Below the pieces are notes generated by a model. The model saw only the letters and a program-made list of their open reading frames with translations. It was not told the origin of the DNA and made no database searches. Below are positions 1-9,700 of a stretch of 22,190 nt of DNA, piece after piece (position 1 is the stretch's first letter; each line of letters starts with the position of its first letter). Made by a program: the position numbers and the translations under genes. Origin of the DNA: a virus; IMG/VR virus record IMGVR_UViG_3300042006_000259, positions 1 through 22,190 of that record; one strand, written 5' to 3'.

Positions 1-669
1 AACGTCGTCCCGTACGCCCTGCCGGCGAACAAAACCCGCAGCACCTTCAAAACCCTGAGCTCTCCGGGCGGCGGCGGATTCAACGAACTGCGCATCGAAG
101 ACAAGAAAGGCCAGGAACAAATCTTCCTGCACGCCCAGCGCGACTGGGACGAAAACGTCGAGCACGACCAGAAAATCCGCGTCGGCAACGAACGCCACGA
201 CACCGTGGAGAAAAACAGCTACAGCGAATTCAAGGCCGAAGAACACCACACCGTCTACGAAGACCGCAAAGTCGAAGCCCGCGCCAACGACCACCTGACC
301 GTGGGCGTGAACCAGCACATCAAGATCGGCACCGGGCAATTCATCGAAGCCGGCCAGGAAATCCACCTGAGCAGCGGCATGAAAGTGGTGATGGAAGCTG
401 GCGCCGAGTTGACCCTGGTCGGCGGCGGCAGCTTCATAAAGATCGACGCCGGCGGCGTGACCATGAGCGGCCCGACGATCAACATGAACTCCGGCGGCAG
501 CCCCGGCAGCGGCACCGGCGCCGCCCCGCTGATGCCCGGCATCCTCAAACAGGCCGACGCCGACAAGGCCGGCCAGGTCCTGACCCCGGCCCAGATCAAT
601 ACCCTCAAACGTAACGCGCCGTTCTGCGAAGAATGCGAAAAATGCAAGGCAGGTGCCTGTGCCATCTGA
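1..669 (+). CDS. vgrG: Type VI secretion spike protein VgrG, 3' end only
   Basis: C-terminal 222 residues of a VgrG protein; the 5' part lies outside the window. VgrG trimers form the puncturing tip of the T6SS tube and carry effectors into target cells. Visible signs are the gp5-like segment GGFNELRIEDKKGQEQIF followed by HAQRDWDENVEHDQ, a hallmark of the VgrG core-to-stalk junction. After it comes a beta-helical stalk of alternating short strands with many glycines (about residues 60-165), then a short extension rich in Gly and Ser. The last 20 residues hold five cysteines, some as CEECEKC. The stop codon lies inside the start of the DUF4123 gene, so the two are translationally linked. The variable tail after the stalk probably selects the downstream cargo (inference). 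Confidence 0.95.
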   Translation, partial: NVVPYALPANKTRSTFKTLSSPGGGGFNELRIEDKKGQEQIFLHAQRDWDENVEHDQKIRVGNERHDTVEKNSYSEFKAEEHHTVYEDRKVEARANDHLTVGVNQHIKIGTGQFIEAGQEIHLSSGMKVVMEAGAELTLVGGGSFIKIDAGGVTMSGPTINMNSGGSPGSGTGAAPLMPGILKQADADKAGQVLTPAQINTLKRNAPFCEECEKCKAGACAI

Positions 670-1396
670 TCGACTGACACCCAAGGACTGGCTGGCACAA
701 CAGCCGCTGCAGAGCGGTGAACGCCTGTATCTGATCATCAGTGCGGCGAGTGATACCGACGCGCTGAAAACCCTCTACCTGACCGAACCCACCGCCCAGC
801 TCCTGCCGATCTGGGGCGGTACGCCCTACTCCACCTGGCAACCGGTGATGCCCTACGTCACCGAGCTGACACCCAACTCGCCCTTCCTGCCCTGGATCGC
901 CGAAACCGACGCTCTCGACTGGGGTTGGCTGGCCGTCTCACGCGCCGAACCGAACGACGTGTTCGAACATCTGCGCAGCCTGACACAGGTGAAGATGCCA
1001 GACGGGACTGAAGTGTTTTTCCGGTTCTGGGATGGGCGGCATATCTATCCGATCCTGCATGGACTTGGCGACAAGGCCGGGGAAGTGCTGCCGGTGTTTG
1101 AGCGGTATCTGATTAATGGGCAGACGCTGGAAGTTGGGACGCGGACGTTGCCGAAGGTGCGGGATTGGCCGTGGTGGGAGGTGCCGAAACCGTTGCTGGA
1201 CAGCTTGACCAAGGAGAACCCTTCGACACTGATTGGCAATCTCCTGCAATGGCTCGAAGAAGAACGTCCGGACATTTACAACGCGTGGCCAGAGAACAAC
1301 CTGAAGCTGAAAGTCAGCCATTTCGTGCGCCGTCCGGACGCACCGAAAAACCTTAAAGAAGCACTGTTAAACCACCTGATTCTGGAGCAAGGCTGA
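653..1396 (+). CDS. DUF4123 T6SS effector adaptor (Tap/TEC family)
   Basis: 247-residue DUF4123 protein. Members of this family (Tap-1/TEC) bind a cognate effector and load it onto its VgrG; they act in the cytoplasm and are not secreted. The N-terminal half contains the family's hydrophobic strand near LYLIISAASD and the WG and WLAVSR segments. The C-terminal half is charged and helical, ending in VSHFVRRPDAPKNLKEALL. The gene overlaps vgrG by 17 bp if GTG 653 is the start, or by 11 bp if GTG 659 is used; an AAGG just upstream fits either. It ends in a TGATG overlap with the rhs gene. The order vgrG-DUF4123-effector strongly implies that it serves the Rhs protein next door. The family call is confident; the exact start is not. 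Confidence 0.9.
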   Translation: MPVPSDRLTPKDWLAQQPLQSGERLYLIISAASDTDALKTLYLTEPTAQLLPIWGGTPYSTWQPVMPYVTELTPNSPFLPWIAETDALDWGWLAVSRAEPNDVFEHLRSLTQVKMPDGTEVFFRFWDGRHIYPILHGLGDKAGEVLPVFERYLINGQTLEVGTRTLPKVRDWPWWEVPKPLLDSLTKENPSTLIGNLLQWLEEERPDIYNAWPENNLKLKVSHFVRRPDAPKNLKEALLNHLILEQG

Positions 1397-4300
1397 TGGA
1401 TCGCGTTGCCACTATCGAAACACAACTGGACTCCTTCAAAAACAGCCTGAAGCTGTACCGCGAGGAAACCAAGAGCTGGTACGCACAGCTTGCTGACAAA
1501 GCCAGCCGAGCCGCAGACATGCCCTCTCTGCTTGGTATGGAGCGCGTGATCAAGGCAGGCGACTCCAGCAAGTCTGTCAGCATGACTGATGGTGATTTTT
1601 CATACGTCGCCAAGTGCCCGCTTGTAGGGCCACTGCTGATTGAGAGCAAATTCGAATCGGTTTTCGACATCCCTATCGGCGATATCAAGGTCGATATCAT
1701 TGCCGTGGATGGAGGCGCCAAGTCGACGATTACCTTGGATAAACAGGGTAAGGGCAGCTTTCAAGGACAGCCTGGAAAATCCTATAAGATCCACGTCCAC
1801 GATCAGGTGACGCCTGCGCAGATCGACACCCTTTTCAAATCCTACGACGGCTTAGCTGCCGATCTGGAAGGGTTTCTGCGCAAGGAATGGGCAGGTTTCA
1901 AACCGCAGTGGTCGAATCAAAGTGCGTCAGCCAAAGCGATGGCAATTGGGGTAGGCATTCTCGAAGGCGGATGGGAAGCTATCAAAGGCGTTTGGGATGG
2001 CATCTCAAAGGCCTTGGACATCCTTCAAAATCCTAAAAAGTTCGCAGAGGATTTGGGGGCCGGTGCCGAGGAACTCATCAAGCTGGCCAAAGAGGCGCCA
2101 GATGTGATGAAACAGGCCATGTTGCTTGCTAGCGACGAGGCCGCGATGTTCTTGATGGTGCATTGCGCTTCTATCTGGGTTTCAGCATTGCCACCGACGC
2201 AAGCGGCTGGCCAAACGGCGAAGATGACATCTGCAGCCGTTATCGGAATTCTCATCGACATCGTGATTTCGGTCGTCCTGACCGTCGCAGCCGAAGGTGC
2301 CGGGCTATTTTACCTGGCAGCACGTTTAGCGAAGTACGGCCAGATCATCGTCAAGGCTGTTACCGGATTTGTGAAGTCGTTGTTCAACATCATCAAAGGC
2401 TTCATGGGCTACGTCAGTAAATACGTCGCGGTCGCCGCTCGTGGAGTAGCGACTCGGGTAGAAAAGGGAGTCGCGCAGCTACGCTTTGATGGCAAACGTA
2501 ATGCGACCGTTGAACACGGCAAGCGTCCTGATGACGCCTCGAAACAATCGAAGAATCCTGACGACAAAAGTGCGGCGCCGGCGCAAGACACTTGCACCAA
2601 CGGCTGCCCGGTCTCGATGGTCACGGGTGAAGAATTACTGACTCTTACCGATGGCCAACTCGACGGTCTGCTTCCTTTTGAGTGGACGCGCCTTTATCGC
2701 ACCAGTGCGGTCGAGATCGACAGCCGCCTTGGGTTTGGATGGAGCCACGCTCTTTCTCATCGACTGGATCTGGATGATGAAGGCGTCCTATGGACGGATA
2801 ACGAAAACCGAACCACTCGTTTTCCCATGCCGACACAGCAACGCCCCGCCATCATCAACAGCCTGTCGAAAGCTGCCATCTACCTGGGATCGACCCCAGG
2901 CGAACTCATCCTGACGCAGGCCGGGCAGAATCCGCGCTTTTATCACTTCCGCGCGGGCCGCTTGATCACTATCAGTGACGCGTACAACAACCAGTTACTG
3001 TTGAGCTACGACTTTGCTGACCGAGTCCAGCGTATCGACAACAACGCCGGACGTTCCCTGCTAGTCCGCCACGAAGGCCGTCATATCGTTGCCGTGGATT
3101 ACCAGCTGCGCCGCGCCGAATACACGGATCAAGGTCAACGGCAGGAGCCATGGATCACCGTACAAACGCTGGTGACCTATCGCTACAACGCGCAAGGCCA
3201 GCTTATCAGCGCCACCAATGCTGCCGGTGAAACTGAACACTACCGTTACAACGACCAGCACATCATTTTGGAACGACAACTGGCCGGCGGTGCGAGCTTT
3301 TTCTGGGAGTGGGAAAACGAAGGTAAATCGTCACGCAGCATCCGTCACTGGGCCAGCTTTTCACAGATGGACTCGCAGTACGCTTGGGACGATGCCGGCA
3401 AAGTTACCGTTACAAACGCGGATGGAAGCGAGCAAGTTTATGTGCATGACGAAAATGCTCGACTCATCAGCGAGACCGCTGCGGACGGCGCTGAAACACA
3501 GAAAGCGTATGACGACAAAGGTCGTCTGATTGAAGAAAAGGATCCCCTCGGCGCACTCACTGAATATCGGTATAACGACGCTGGTCTGCTTGTAGCTGTT
3601 ATTCCTCCTGAAGAGGCGCCGATATTTTACGAATACCGACGCGGTTTCGTGAGTGAAATTCATCGCGGTAAAGCGAGCTGGAAATACCAGCGAAATAGCC
3701 AAGGCGATATCACCCGCCAGACAGATCCTGACGGCAACGAAACACACTACAGCTACGATGCCCAAGGTCGTGTACTGGAAATCGTTCATCCAGACGGCGG
3801 ACGGCATCAGCTCGCCTGGAATGGACTAGGTCAATTGCTCGAAGAAGCATTGCCTGATGGTGGTCGGCGTAAATACCGCTACGACGCACTGGGTCGTCAG
3901 ATCACCCGCCAGGACGAACACGGCACCATCACGCATTACCAATGGGATGCGGCTGGCCGCTTGACGCAGACCACACAGCCTGGCGGAGGGACCCGCACTT
4001 ACACCTACAACGCCTACGGCAAGGTCACAGCCGAGCGCGATGAACTGGGCCGTATCACCCGCTACGAATATGCCGACAACCTGCAACTTGTCAGCCGCCG
4101 CATCAACCCGGACGGCAGTGAGCTGCGCTATCGCTACGACAACTCACGCCTGCTGCTGACTGAGATCGAAAATGAACGCGGCGAGCATTATCAGCTCGAC
4201 TACTACTCAAGCGGACTGATACAGCAGGAAACGGGATTCGATGGTCGCCGTACTGCCTACGAATATGACCTGAATGGCAACCTGCTGAAAAAAACCGAGT

Positions 4301-6270
4301 ACGGCGACGACGGTAGCGAACTGGTCACTGAATACCAGCGTGACTCCGCTGGCCGCTTGCTCGTGAAGACGTTGGCTGATGGTGAAGAAATTCACTACAG
4401 CTATGACGCTCTCGGTCGCTTGGTCAACGTCGATGACGGTCACTGGCCACTGGCCTATGAATACGACTCCCAAGATCAGCTGATCACCGAGCATCAGGGT
4501 TGGGGCACCCTGCGCTACGAGTACGACAGCGTCGGCCAACTCAAGCATTGCCGTCTACCGGACGGTAGCAAGCTCGACTATCGCCGGTTGCCCGGCGGCA
4601 ATCTCAGCAGCATTGACCTCAATGGTTCTCGCCTGACGTCTCACCAGTTCAAGGCTGGTCGTGAACAGCAACGTCAACAAGGTTTGCTGTTGAGCCAGTA
4701 TCAATACGACGATCAGGGTCGCCTGCGTGCCCACAGCGTCAGCCAACGCGACAGCGTCCTGCTGCAGCGCCGGTATAACTACGACGCGGCAGGCAACCTT
4801 GCAGGCATCAACGACAGCCTTAAAGGTGTCCGCAACTTTCACTACGATCCGCTGGATCGCCTGATCAGCGTTCGGGGTGCAACACCGGAGAGCTTCGCAC
4901 ACGACCCAACCGGCAATCTGCTGGGCCAGAACAACGAAGGCACCGCCAACCTCGCCAACGTCAAAGGCAACCGCCTGCTGATGCAGGGTGACCGCCACTA
5001 CGACTACGACGCCTACGGAAATCTGATTCGCGAGCGCCGAGGTACCGGGCAGAAGCTCGTCACTGAATACCGCTATGACTGCCAGCATCGCTTGATCGGC
5101 GTCAGCCTACCGTGCGGCAGTATCGCGGCCTATAAGTACGACGCCTTCGGTCGACGCATCGAGAAAACAGTCGATGGCCACAGCACCGAATTCCTGTGGC
5201 AAGGCGAACGTCTGGTCGTAGAAAGTGGTGACAATCGGTATCGCACCTATGTCTATGAGCCGGACAGCTTCCGCCCGTTGGCAATGCTCGACGGTGAAGG
5301 CCCACTCAAAGCCACGCCTTTCTACTACCAACTCGATCATTTGGGCACACCGCAGGAACTCACCGATTACAGCGGCGCGATCATGTGGTCAGCCAAATAT
5401 CGGGCCTATGGCAACTTGGCTGCGCTGGATGTAGCGGAGATTGACAACCCGCTACGGTTTCAAGGCCAGTATTTCGATACAGAGACAGGGCTTCATTACA
5501 ACCGCCACCGCTACTACAGCCCGAGTACAGGACGGTTTCTAACCCCGGACCCGGTAAAGCTTGCAGGTGGCCTAAACAACTACCAGTACGCACCCAACCC
5601 TACCGGCTGGGTAGACCCGCTCGGCCTAATGTTCAGGGCGATAACTAAAGCAGTTTCCGGTGTCGCAAAAAAGGCACCGTTGAAACCCACTGCGAACTGC
5701 CCGAAACCAGGAGGGGCATCTTCTCCGAGCACTACCCCTACCCTCGCTGACTCCAGCGTAAAGACTGGCGACGTCACCCCACCGGCAGTCATCGAGTCGA
5801 AGCCAGACTTCTATGTCGGGCCATCCGGGCCGGACTCGACTTTGCCTGCGACGGGTTACCGTTATATGGGCTACAAGAATGCTGATGGAACAGTGAACAC
5901 TCACGCGCAGAACACGATCAATACTCAGGAAGCTCGACTGTCGTATTTTGGTTTTGAAAAATTTGAGACTGGAGATGCCGCAACTGAAGCTTTCCAGGTA
6001 CGAGCACCGAAGCACGTTACCGCTGCTGACCCCGATCCGGCATGGAGCGATGGGCGTCTACGTTTGAAATTTGACACGCTGCAACTCTACAAAGATGGTG
6101 TGCCCAACGCTACAGTGCCGTACGAGCTTGGTGGGAAAGGTCCTAACTTGGAACCGTTCACCAAAGCGTACCCTGAGTACGGTACTGGTGGTGCGCAGCA
6201 ACTCATCCCAAAACCGGGCAACCCCACTGTTATCAAAGTGGATGAAGTCACTATCTTGCCGGAGAAATAA
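1396..6270 (+). CDS. Rhs-family polymorphic toxin, T6SS effector without visible PAAR domain
   Basis: 1624 residues. Residues 1-400 are helical, with a hydrophobic, probably membrane-spanning segment at about 280-315 (IGILIDIVISVVLTV) and a second amphipathic stretch after it. At about 399 the Rhs cage begins (CTNGCPVSMVTGEE, the usual DUF6531-like opening), followed by many YD repeats (YDALGRL, YDAQGRV and similar) to about 1380. The cage closes with the conserved RFLTPDPVKLAGG...YAPNPTGWVDPLGL; DPLGL is at 1407-1411, where Rhs proteins normally self-cleave to free the toxin. Residues 1412-1624 are the toxin: a Pro/Ser/Thr-rich linker, then a compact domain with TGYRYM, SYFGFEKFETG, FDTLQLY and EYGTGGAQQLI. 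I cannot assign an activity. No PAAR or prePAAR motif is visible, so docking to VgrG probably uses the N-terminal region and the DUF4123 adaptor. The next gene, 2 bp downstream, is the likely immunity gene. Confidence 0.93.
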   Translation: MDRVATIETQLDSFKNSLKLYREETKSWYAQLADKASRAADMPSLLGMERVIKAGDSSKSVSMTDGDFSYVAKCPLVGPLLIESKFESVFDIPIGDIKVDIIAVDGGAKSTITLDKQGKGSFQGQPGKSYKIHVHDQVTPAQIDTLFKSYDGLAADLEGFLRKEWAGFKPQWSNQSASAKAMAIGVGILEGGWEAIKGVWDGISKALDILQNPKKFAEDLGAGAEELIKLAKEAPDVMKQAMLLASDEAAMFLMVHCASIWVSALPPTQAAGQTAKMTSAAVIGILIDIVISVVLTVAAEGAGLFYLAARLAKYGQIIVKAVTGFVKSLFNIIKGFMGYVSKYVAVAARGVATRVEKGVAQLRFDGKRNATVEHGKRPDDASKQSKNPDDKSAAPAQDTCTNGCPVSMVTGEELLTLTDGQLDGLLPFEWTRLYRTSAVEIDSRLGFGWSHALSHRLDLDDEGVLWTDNENRTTRFPMPTQQRPAIINSLSKAAIYLGSTPGELILTQAGQNPRFYHFRAGRLITISDAYNNQLLLSYDFADRVQRIDNNAGRSLLVRHEGRHIVAVDYQLRRAEYTDQGQRQEPWITVQTLVTYRYNAQGQLISATNAAGETEHYRYNDQHIILERQLAGGASFFWEWENEGKSSRSIRHWASFSQMDSQYAWDDAGKVTVTNADGSEQVYVHDENARLISETAADGAETQKAYDDKGRLIEEKDPLGALTEYRYNDAGLLVAVIPPEEAPIFYEYRRGFVSEIHRGKASWKYQRNSQGDITRQTDPDGNETHYSYDAQGRVLEIVHPDGGRHQLAWNGLGQLLEEALPDGGRRKYRYDALGRQITRQDEHGTITHYQWDAAGRLTQTTQPGGGTRTYTYNAYGKVTAERDELGRITRYEYADNLQLVSRRINPDGSELRYRYDNSRLLLTEIENERGEHYQLDYYSSGLIQQETGFDGRRTAYEYDLNGNLLKKTEYGDDGSELVTEYQRDSAGRLLVKTLADGEEIHYSYDALGRLVNVDDGHWPLAYEYDSQDQLITEHQGWGTLRYEYDSVGQLKHCRLPDGSKLDYRRLPGGNLSSIDLNGSRLTSHQFKAGREQQRQQGLLLSQYQYDDQGRLRAHSVSQRDSVLLQRRYNYDAAGNLAGINDSLKGVRNFHYDPLDRLISVRGATPESFAHDPTGNLLGQNNEGTANLANVKGNRLLMQGDRHYDYDAYGNLIRERRGTGQKLVTEYRYDCQHRLIGVSLPCGSIAAYKYDAFGRRIEKTVDGHSTEFLWQGERLVVESGDNRYRTYVYEPDSFRPLAMLDGEGPLKATPFYYQLDHLGTPQELTDYSGAIMWSAKYRAYGNLAALDVAEIDNPLRFQGQYFDTETGLHYNRHRYYSPSTGRFLTPDPVKLAGGLNNYQYAPNPTGWVDPLGLMFRAITKAVSGVAKKAPLKPTANCPKPGGASSPSTTPTLADSSVKTGDVTPPAVIESKPDFYVGPSGPDSTLPATGYRYMGYKNADGTVNTHAQNTINTQEARLSYFGFEKFETGDAATEAFQVRAPKHVTAADPDPAWSDGRLRLKFDTLQLYKDGVPNATVPYELGGKGPNLEPFTKAYPEYGTGGAQQLIPKPGNPTVIKVDEVTILPEK

Positions 6271-6272
6271 CA

Positions 6273-6494
6273 GTGCTAACCGATCTAGAGGCGCGCGTAG
6301 CGCTCAAAGAACTGATTGAAAAATACCTCAAGGTAAGAGATCCCGATTACGACCGCCTGATCGAAATTGTTCAGGACCCTTCGCGGCAAGTTCCGATCAG
6401 AGGTGTGCTGGAGGACATTAGACGGTACAACAAGGTCCAGTACACGCAGCAGGAGCTAGAGCTGATCGACGACCTTTTATACATGTATGGGTGA
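6273..6494 (+). CDS. Putative immunity protein for the Rhs toxin
   Basis: 73-residue, acidic, probably all-helical protein with no recognised domain. The start is GTG 6273, two bases after the rhs stop codon. A GGAG at 6261-6264 inside the end of rhs sits 8 bases upstream, which supports this start. Its place directly behind the variable C-terminal toxin region is the standard place for a cognate immunity gene, and no other gene nearby could fill the role. There is no signal peptide or membrane segment, so it would act in the cytoplasm, suggesting the toxin acts there too (inference). Function is assigned from position only. Confidence 0.65.
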   Translation: MLTDLEARVALKELIEKYLKVRDPDYDRLIEIVQDPSRQVPIRGVLEDIRRYNKVQYTQQELELIDDLLYMYG

Positions 6495-6625
6495 GACAAA
6501 GCATGTTGGTAGCGGGCGAATGGTTGAAATGTACACGCCTTCGATCAGCGTCTGCTCAAGCTTTGCGGGATCAACGCAAGCCGTTCGGCTCATTCTAGCC
6601 CCCCATTCTGATATCTAGCATTACC

Positions 6626-6657
6626 CGATAGCTACCACTGATGACGGGCAGCTATCG
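6626..6657. repeat. Inverted repeat in the rhs/defence-gene intergenic region
   Basis: Perfect 8-bp arms (CGATAGCT at 6626-6633 and AGCTATCG at 6650-6657) around a 16-bp loop, in which CC and GG could extend the stem. It sits in the 221-bp gap between two convergent genes, so a bidirectional terminator is the simplest idea, but no T-run follows on either strand. A recombination or insertion boundary is another possibility. The rest of 6495-6715 shows no gene; a run of seven G lies near 6680. Confidence 0.4.
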
Positions 6658-6715
6658 TCCAATTACAGACATTGAGATTGGGGGGGACGAGGGACTTTCG
6701 TCACGCCGAACCAGC

Positions 6716-9700
6716 CTATCGCAGTTGCTTAATACGTTCCTGGAGAGTCAGGGCAAGTGGGATGTTCATGGCTGCAAGTACAGCCGCTATCTCGATAAGC
6801 GCCTGTCGCGCCTGAGCATATTGCGACAGGGCGTGCGCGTCGGAACTTAATGTCGCCACCACCAGTTCCACTAATGCGTCGCTTGTTCCCTCGCGGTACC
6901 AGCGACTGGAAGGCTCGCTTTCCTTCAACATCGCGGCGAGCCAGCAAAGCCCGTCAAGCCGAAGTGGGGCACCGAACTTTGTCGCAAGGAAGTGGCAGTA
7001 ACGGGTGACGCAATCATCGTTGCGAGCCAGGTGCGTAGCGGCCCAGCTTTTATAGAGATCTTTCATGCGCAGAGCCGCACCAGGGTGCAGATGGGACAGG
7101 GCCTCATCGTTCCCGAAGCCAAGCAGGCTGCAAATCAAGCGCTCGCCGTAGTACCAGAGGCCAGGTTGAGACCAATCGGCTGAGAGGCCGTACTCCACTG
7201 TCGCCCGCCAGACGCGCTCAAATGCCACCGGGTCGTCACCTTTCCCGAGGCGGAGGAACAAGCTGCTAATGAAGTGCTGCAGCGCGGAGTGTGCGGCTGG
7301 ACCATGGACGAGAACGGGTTCCCAAACCGCGCGGTCTTCCCCTGCGGGCGCCGCGATCGCCAGGGCTGCGAGCTTCTGAAGGATGTCGTAGCCAAGGTCC
7401 TGGCTCGGCAAGTCGTACTCGCCATGCTTCTTCCTCCGCGCCTTAGCGCGCGTGGCGTCGCAATCCCAGATGCGTAGCGCCAAACGCGTGTCGAGATCAC
7501 GGTCGCCAGTGCCACTGCCTTCGATGAGCCAGTTAAACAGGGCTTCGAGGATCTGACCGTCTAGCGAACCACCTCGTTCGCGCTCCGGCTCACCGAGCCA
7601 AGTATGGTGACCGGCATCGTAGAGCCGCGCCCGGCGCTGGAAGTCCAAACGTGCTTGGCCCGCGGCAACACGCTTGAAATCGAGCTCATCCGGAGTCGCA
7701 TTTGGTCCTCGGAGTGGAAAGCGCCGCAGCCGCGCGAGCCACACCCTCCAGGCGCGATCAGCATTGTCGCCATCACCATGGCGCGGAGCGAGCAGGATTA
7801 GGCCCGACCAGAGGAGCCCGGCGTGGAGCAGCCGCCACCAAGCGGTGCCAAGCTGCTCTCGATTGGCGTTGGCGACGCCGACCACAACGGAGATCGCTTG
7901 CGTGTCGCCGCTTGTAAGAAGGCGCAGGACGGCGGTCTCCCATTCCTGAACGCCATCTCCACCTGCGAGCCACAGGTGCATGACTGCAAAAGCGACGAAC
8001 TTCAGCTCGTCACGGAGGCGCCCCATGCGTTGACCGCGAATCTCTTCTCCTGTTGACGCGACCGCCGCTATACAGGCGCGCACGACATCAAGCGCGTGCT
8101 TCTGCGCTTCGGGGTTCCGGGCGAGCCAATCGCCCCCCAATACTACGAGCGTGCCGGCCGCAGCGAAACGGCATTTCGATTTCGCGTCCTCATCTTCACC
8201 TTCCGTTCCGGCCTCACACCCCTGGAACAGATTAAAGAGGTACTCGGCCTCATCATCAGTGAGCGGCTGGCCGCCCCGAAGTCGATGCTCGCACCGGTCC
8301 GGCACGAACAGATATTCAAGGGTTGGCGCGCTTTCAGTCTGCCACGACTGCACTTCGAGGCGCAGTTCCTCAGGGTACACGAGACCCTCACTCTCCGCGC
8401 CCGTCGCCGGATCGGTGACGGTCTGGTAGTTGGCCCGGTCGAGCGCAGCGAATAGTAGCTTGAACTTCAACGCCTCCTTCGGATCTTCAGGCAGCGCCCA
8501 GGTCGGCAGCAGCGCTTGAAGACGCCGAGCAACATCGTCGTCGGTCAGTAGGAGTTCGACAACGACATGGAGGAACTTTTGCTGGCGATGAGGCGCCAGA
8601 GTCCAATCACGGGCGAAGTCAAATATCGCCTGGCCGTCCCTTAGCCAGCTCCAACCGATAAAGTTATGGCCAACCTGCTCCACGCGGATACTGTCCCAAT
8701 AGAACAGGTTTGGGAACGTAATCAGAGCCGCGAGAGGCCCCGTCAGCAGCGATGGCCGATACTTAGCGGCATTAAGGAGCACGCTGACGAGCGCTGCAGA
8801 GTTTCCCTCCCGGAGTATTCTCTCGACATAAGCGGTGATGTCCTCTCCCGCGTCGAGCCGCATCGTAAGCCAGCGCTCCAACGCATCGAGAGCGCAGAAC
8901 AGGTTTCCGTTGCGCAATTCATTGGACTGCGGCCAACCGAATACTTGCCACCAGCCAAAGAAGGTCTTTTCCGACCCGTCCGTAAATTGCAGTGTCACAC
9001 CGGGAGTCGCTCCGGTTCGACCCTTCATGAATTCGGCGCACCAGCGCTCCGTGCAGAAGTTCACCAGCGCGATGAGTGAGGTGAGCGCCGTTTCCGGAGC
9101 CTGCTGGAAGAAGGTGAAAAACGGGGTTTTCCAGAAGGCCGTCGGGTACGCGTCCTGGGAGTATTCGAGGCCGAGGTCCATTTCGAACCGCCCAGAATGG
9201 TACTCCCGTTCCGGCTGATCTTCGATGATGAGCGCGAGCAGGACTTCGGCCGCTAGCTCAGGCTGCACACGCATCAGAGACTGGATGCCGTTCCCCTTGA
9301 TGCAGGCGGTCCGAAAATCCATGTCGATCCGGGCGCTGGCCCCTAGCGGCCAAGGCGGCAATCGCTCGTGGAACGACCCGAGGATGCGCGGTATCTGCTT
9401 TCGCTCTTTGTGCCGTGCCTTGTATTCGGCATCGGTCTTGAGGCGCACTGTGTGTTCCTTCGTCTTCTGTAGCTGAACTTCGGCAATGCGCCGTTTGACT
9501 TCAGCGTCCACCTCTCGGCGCCCCGCGAGTTCGAGTGCCCAGTTTCCGACCTCGGTAGGCAAGTCGGCCGTCCCAGCGAGCGGCGCGGTGTACAGCAACG
9601 ATTCACGCGTCAGATACATCACGCCGTTGCCCTTCTCAACCTGCACGGTCCTCGCCATGGCGAGCGCAATCTCCGCCATCTCAATGCGGAAAGGCATTAG

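Noticed and set aside
3361-5088. Long - strand frames opposite the Rhs YD repeats
   Set aside because: Repetitive shadows of the YD repeat codons; no start signals or domains.
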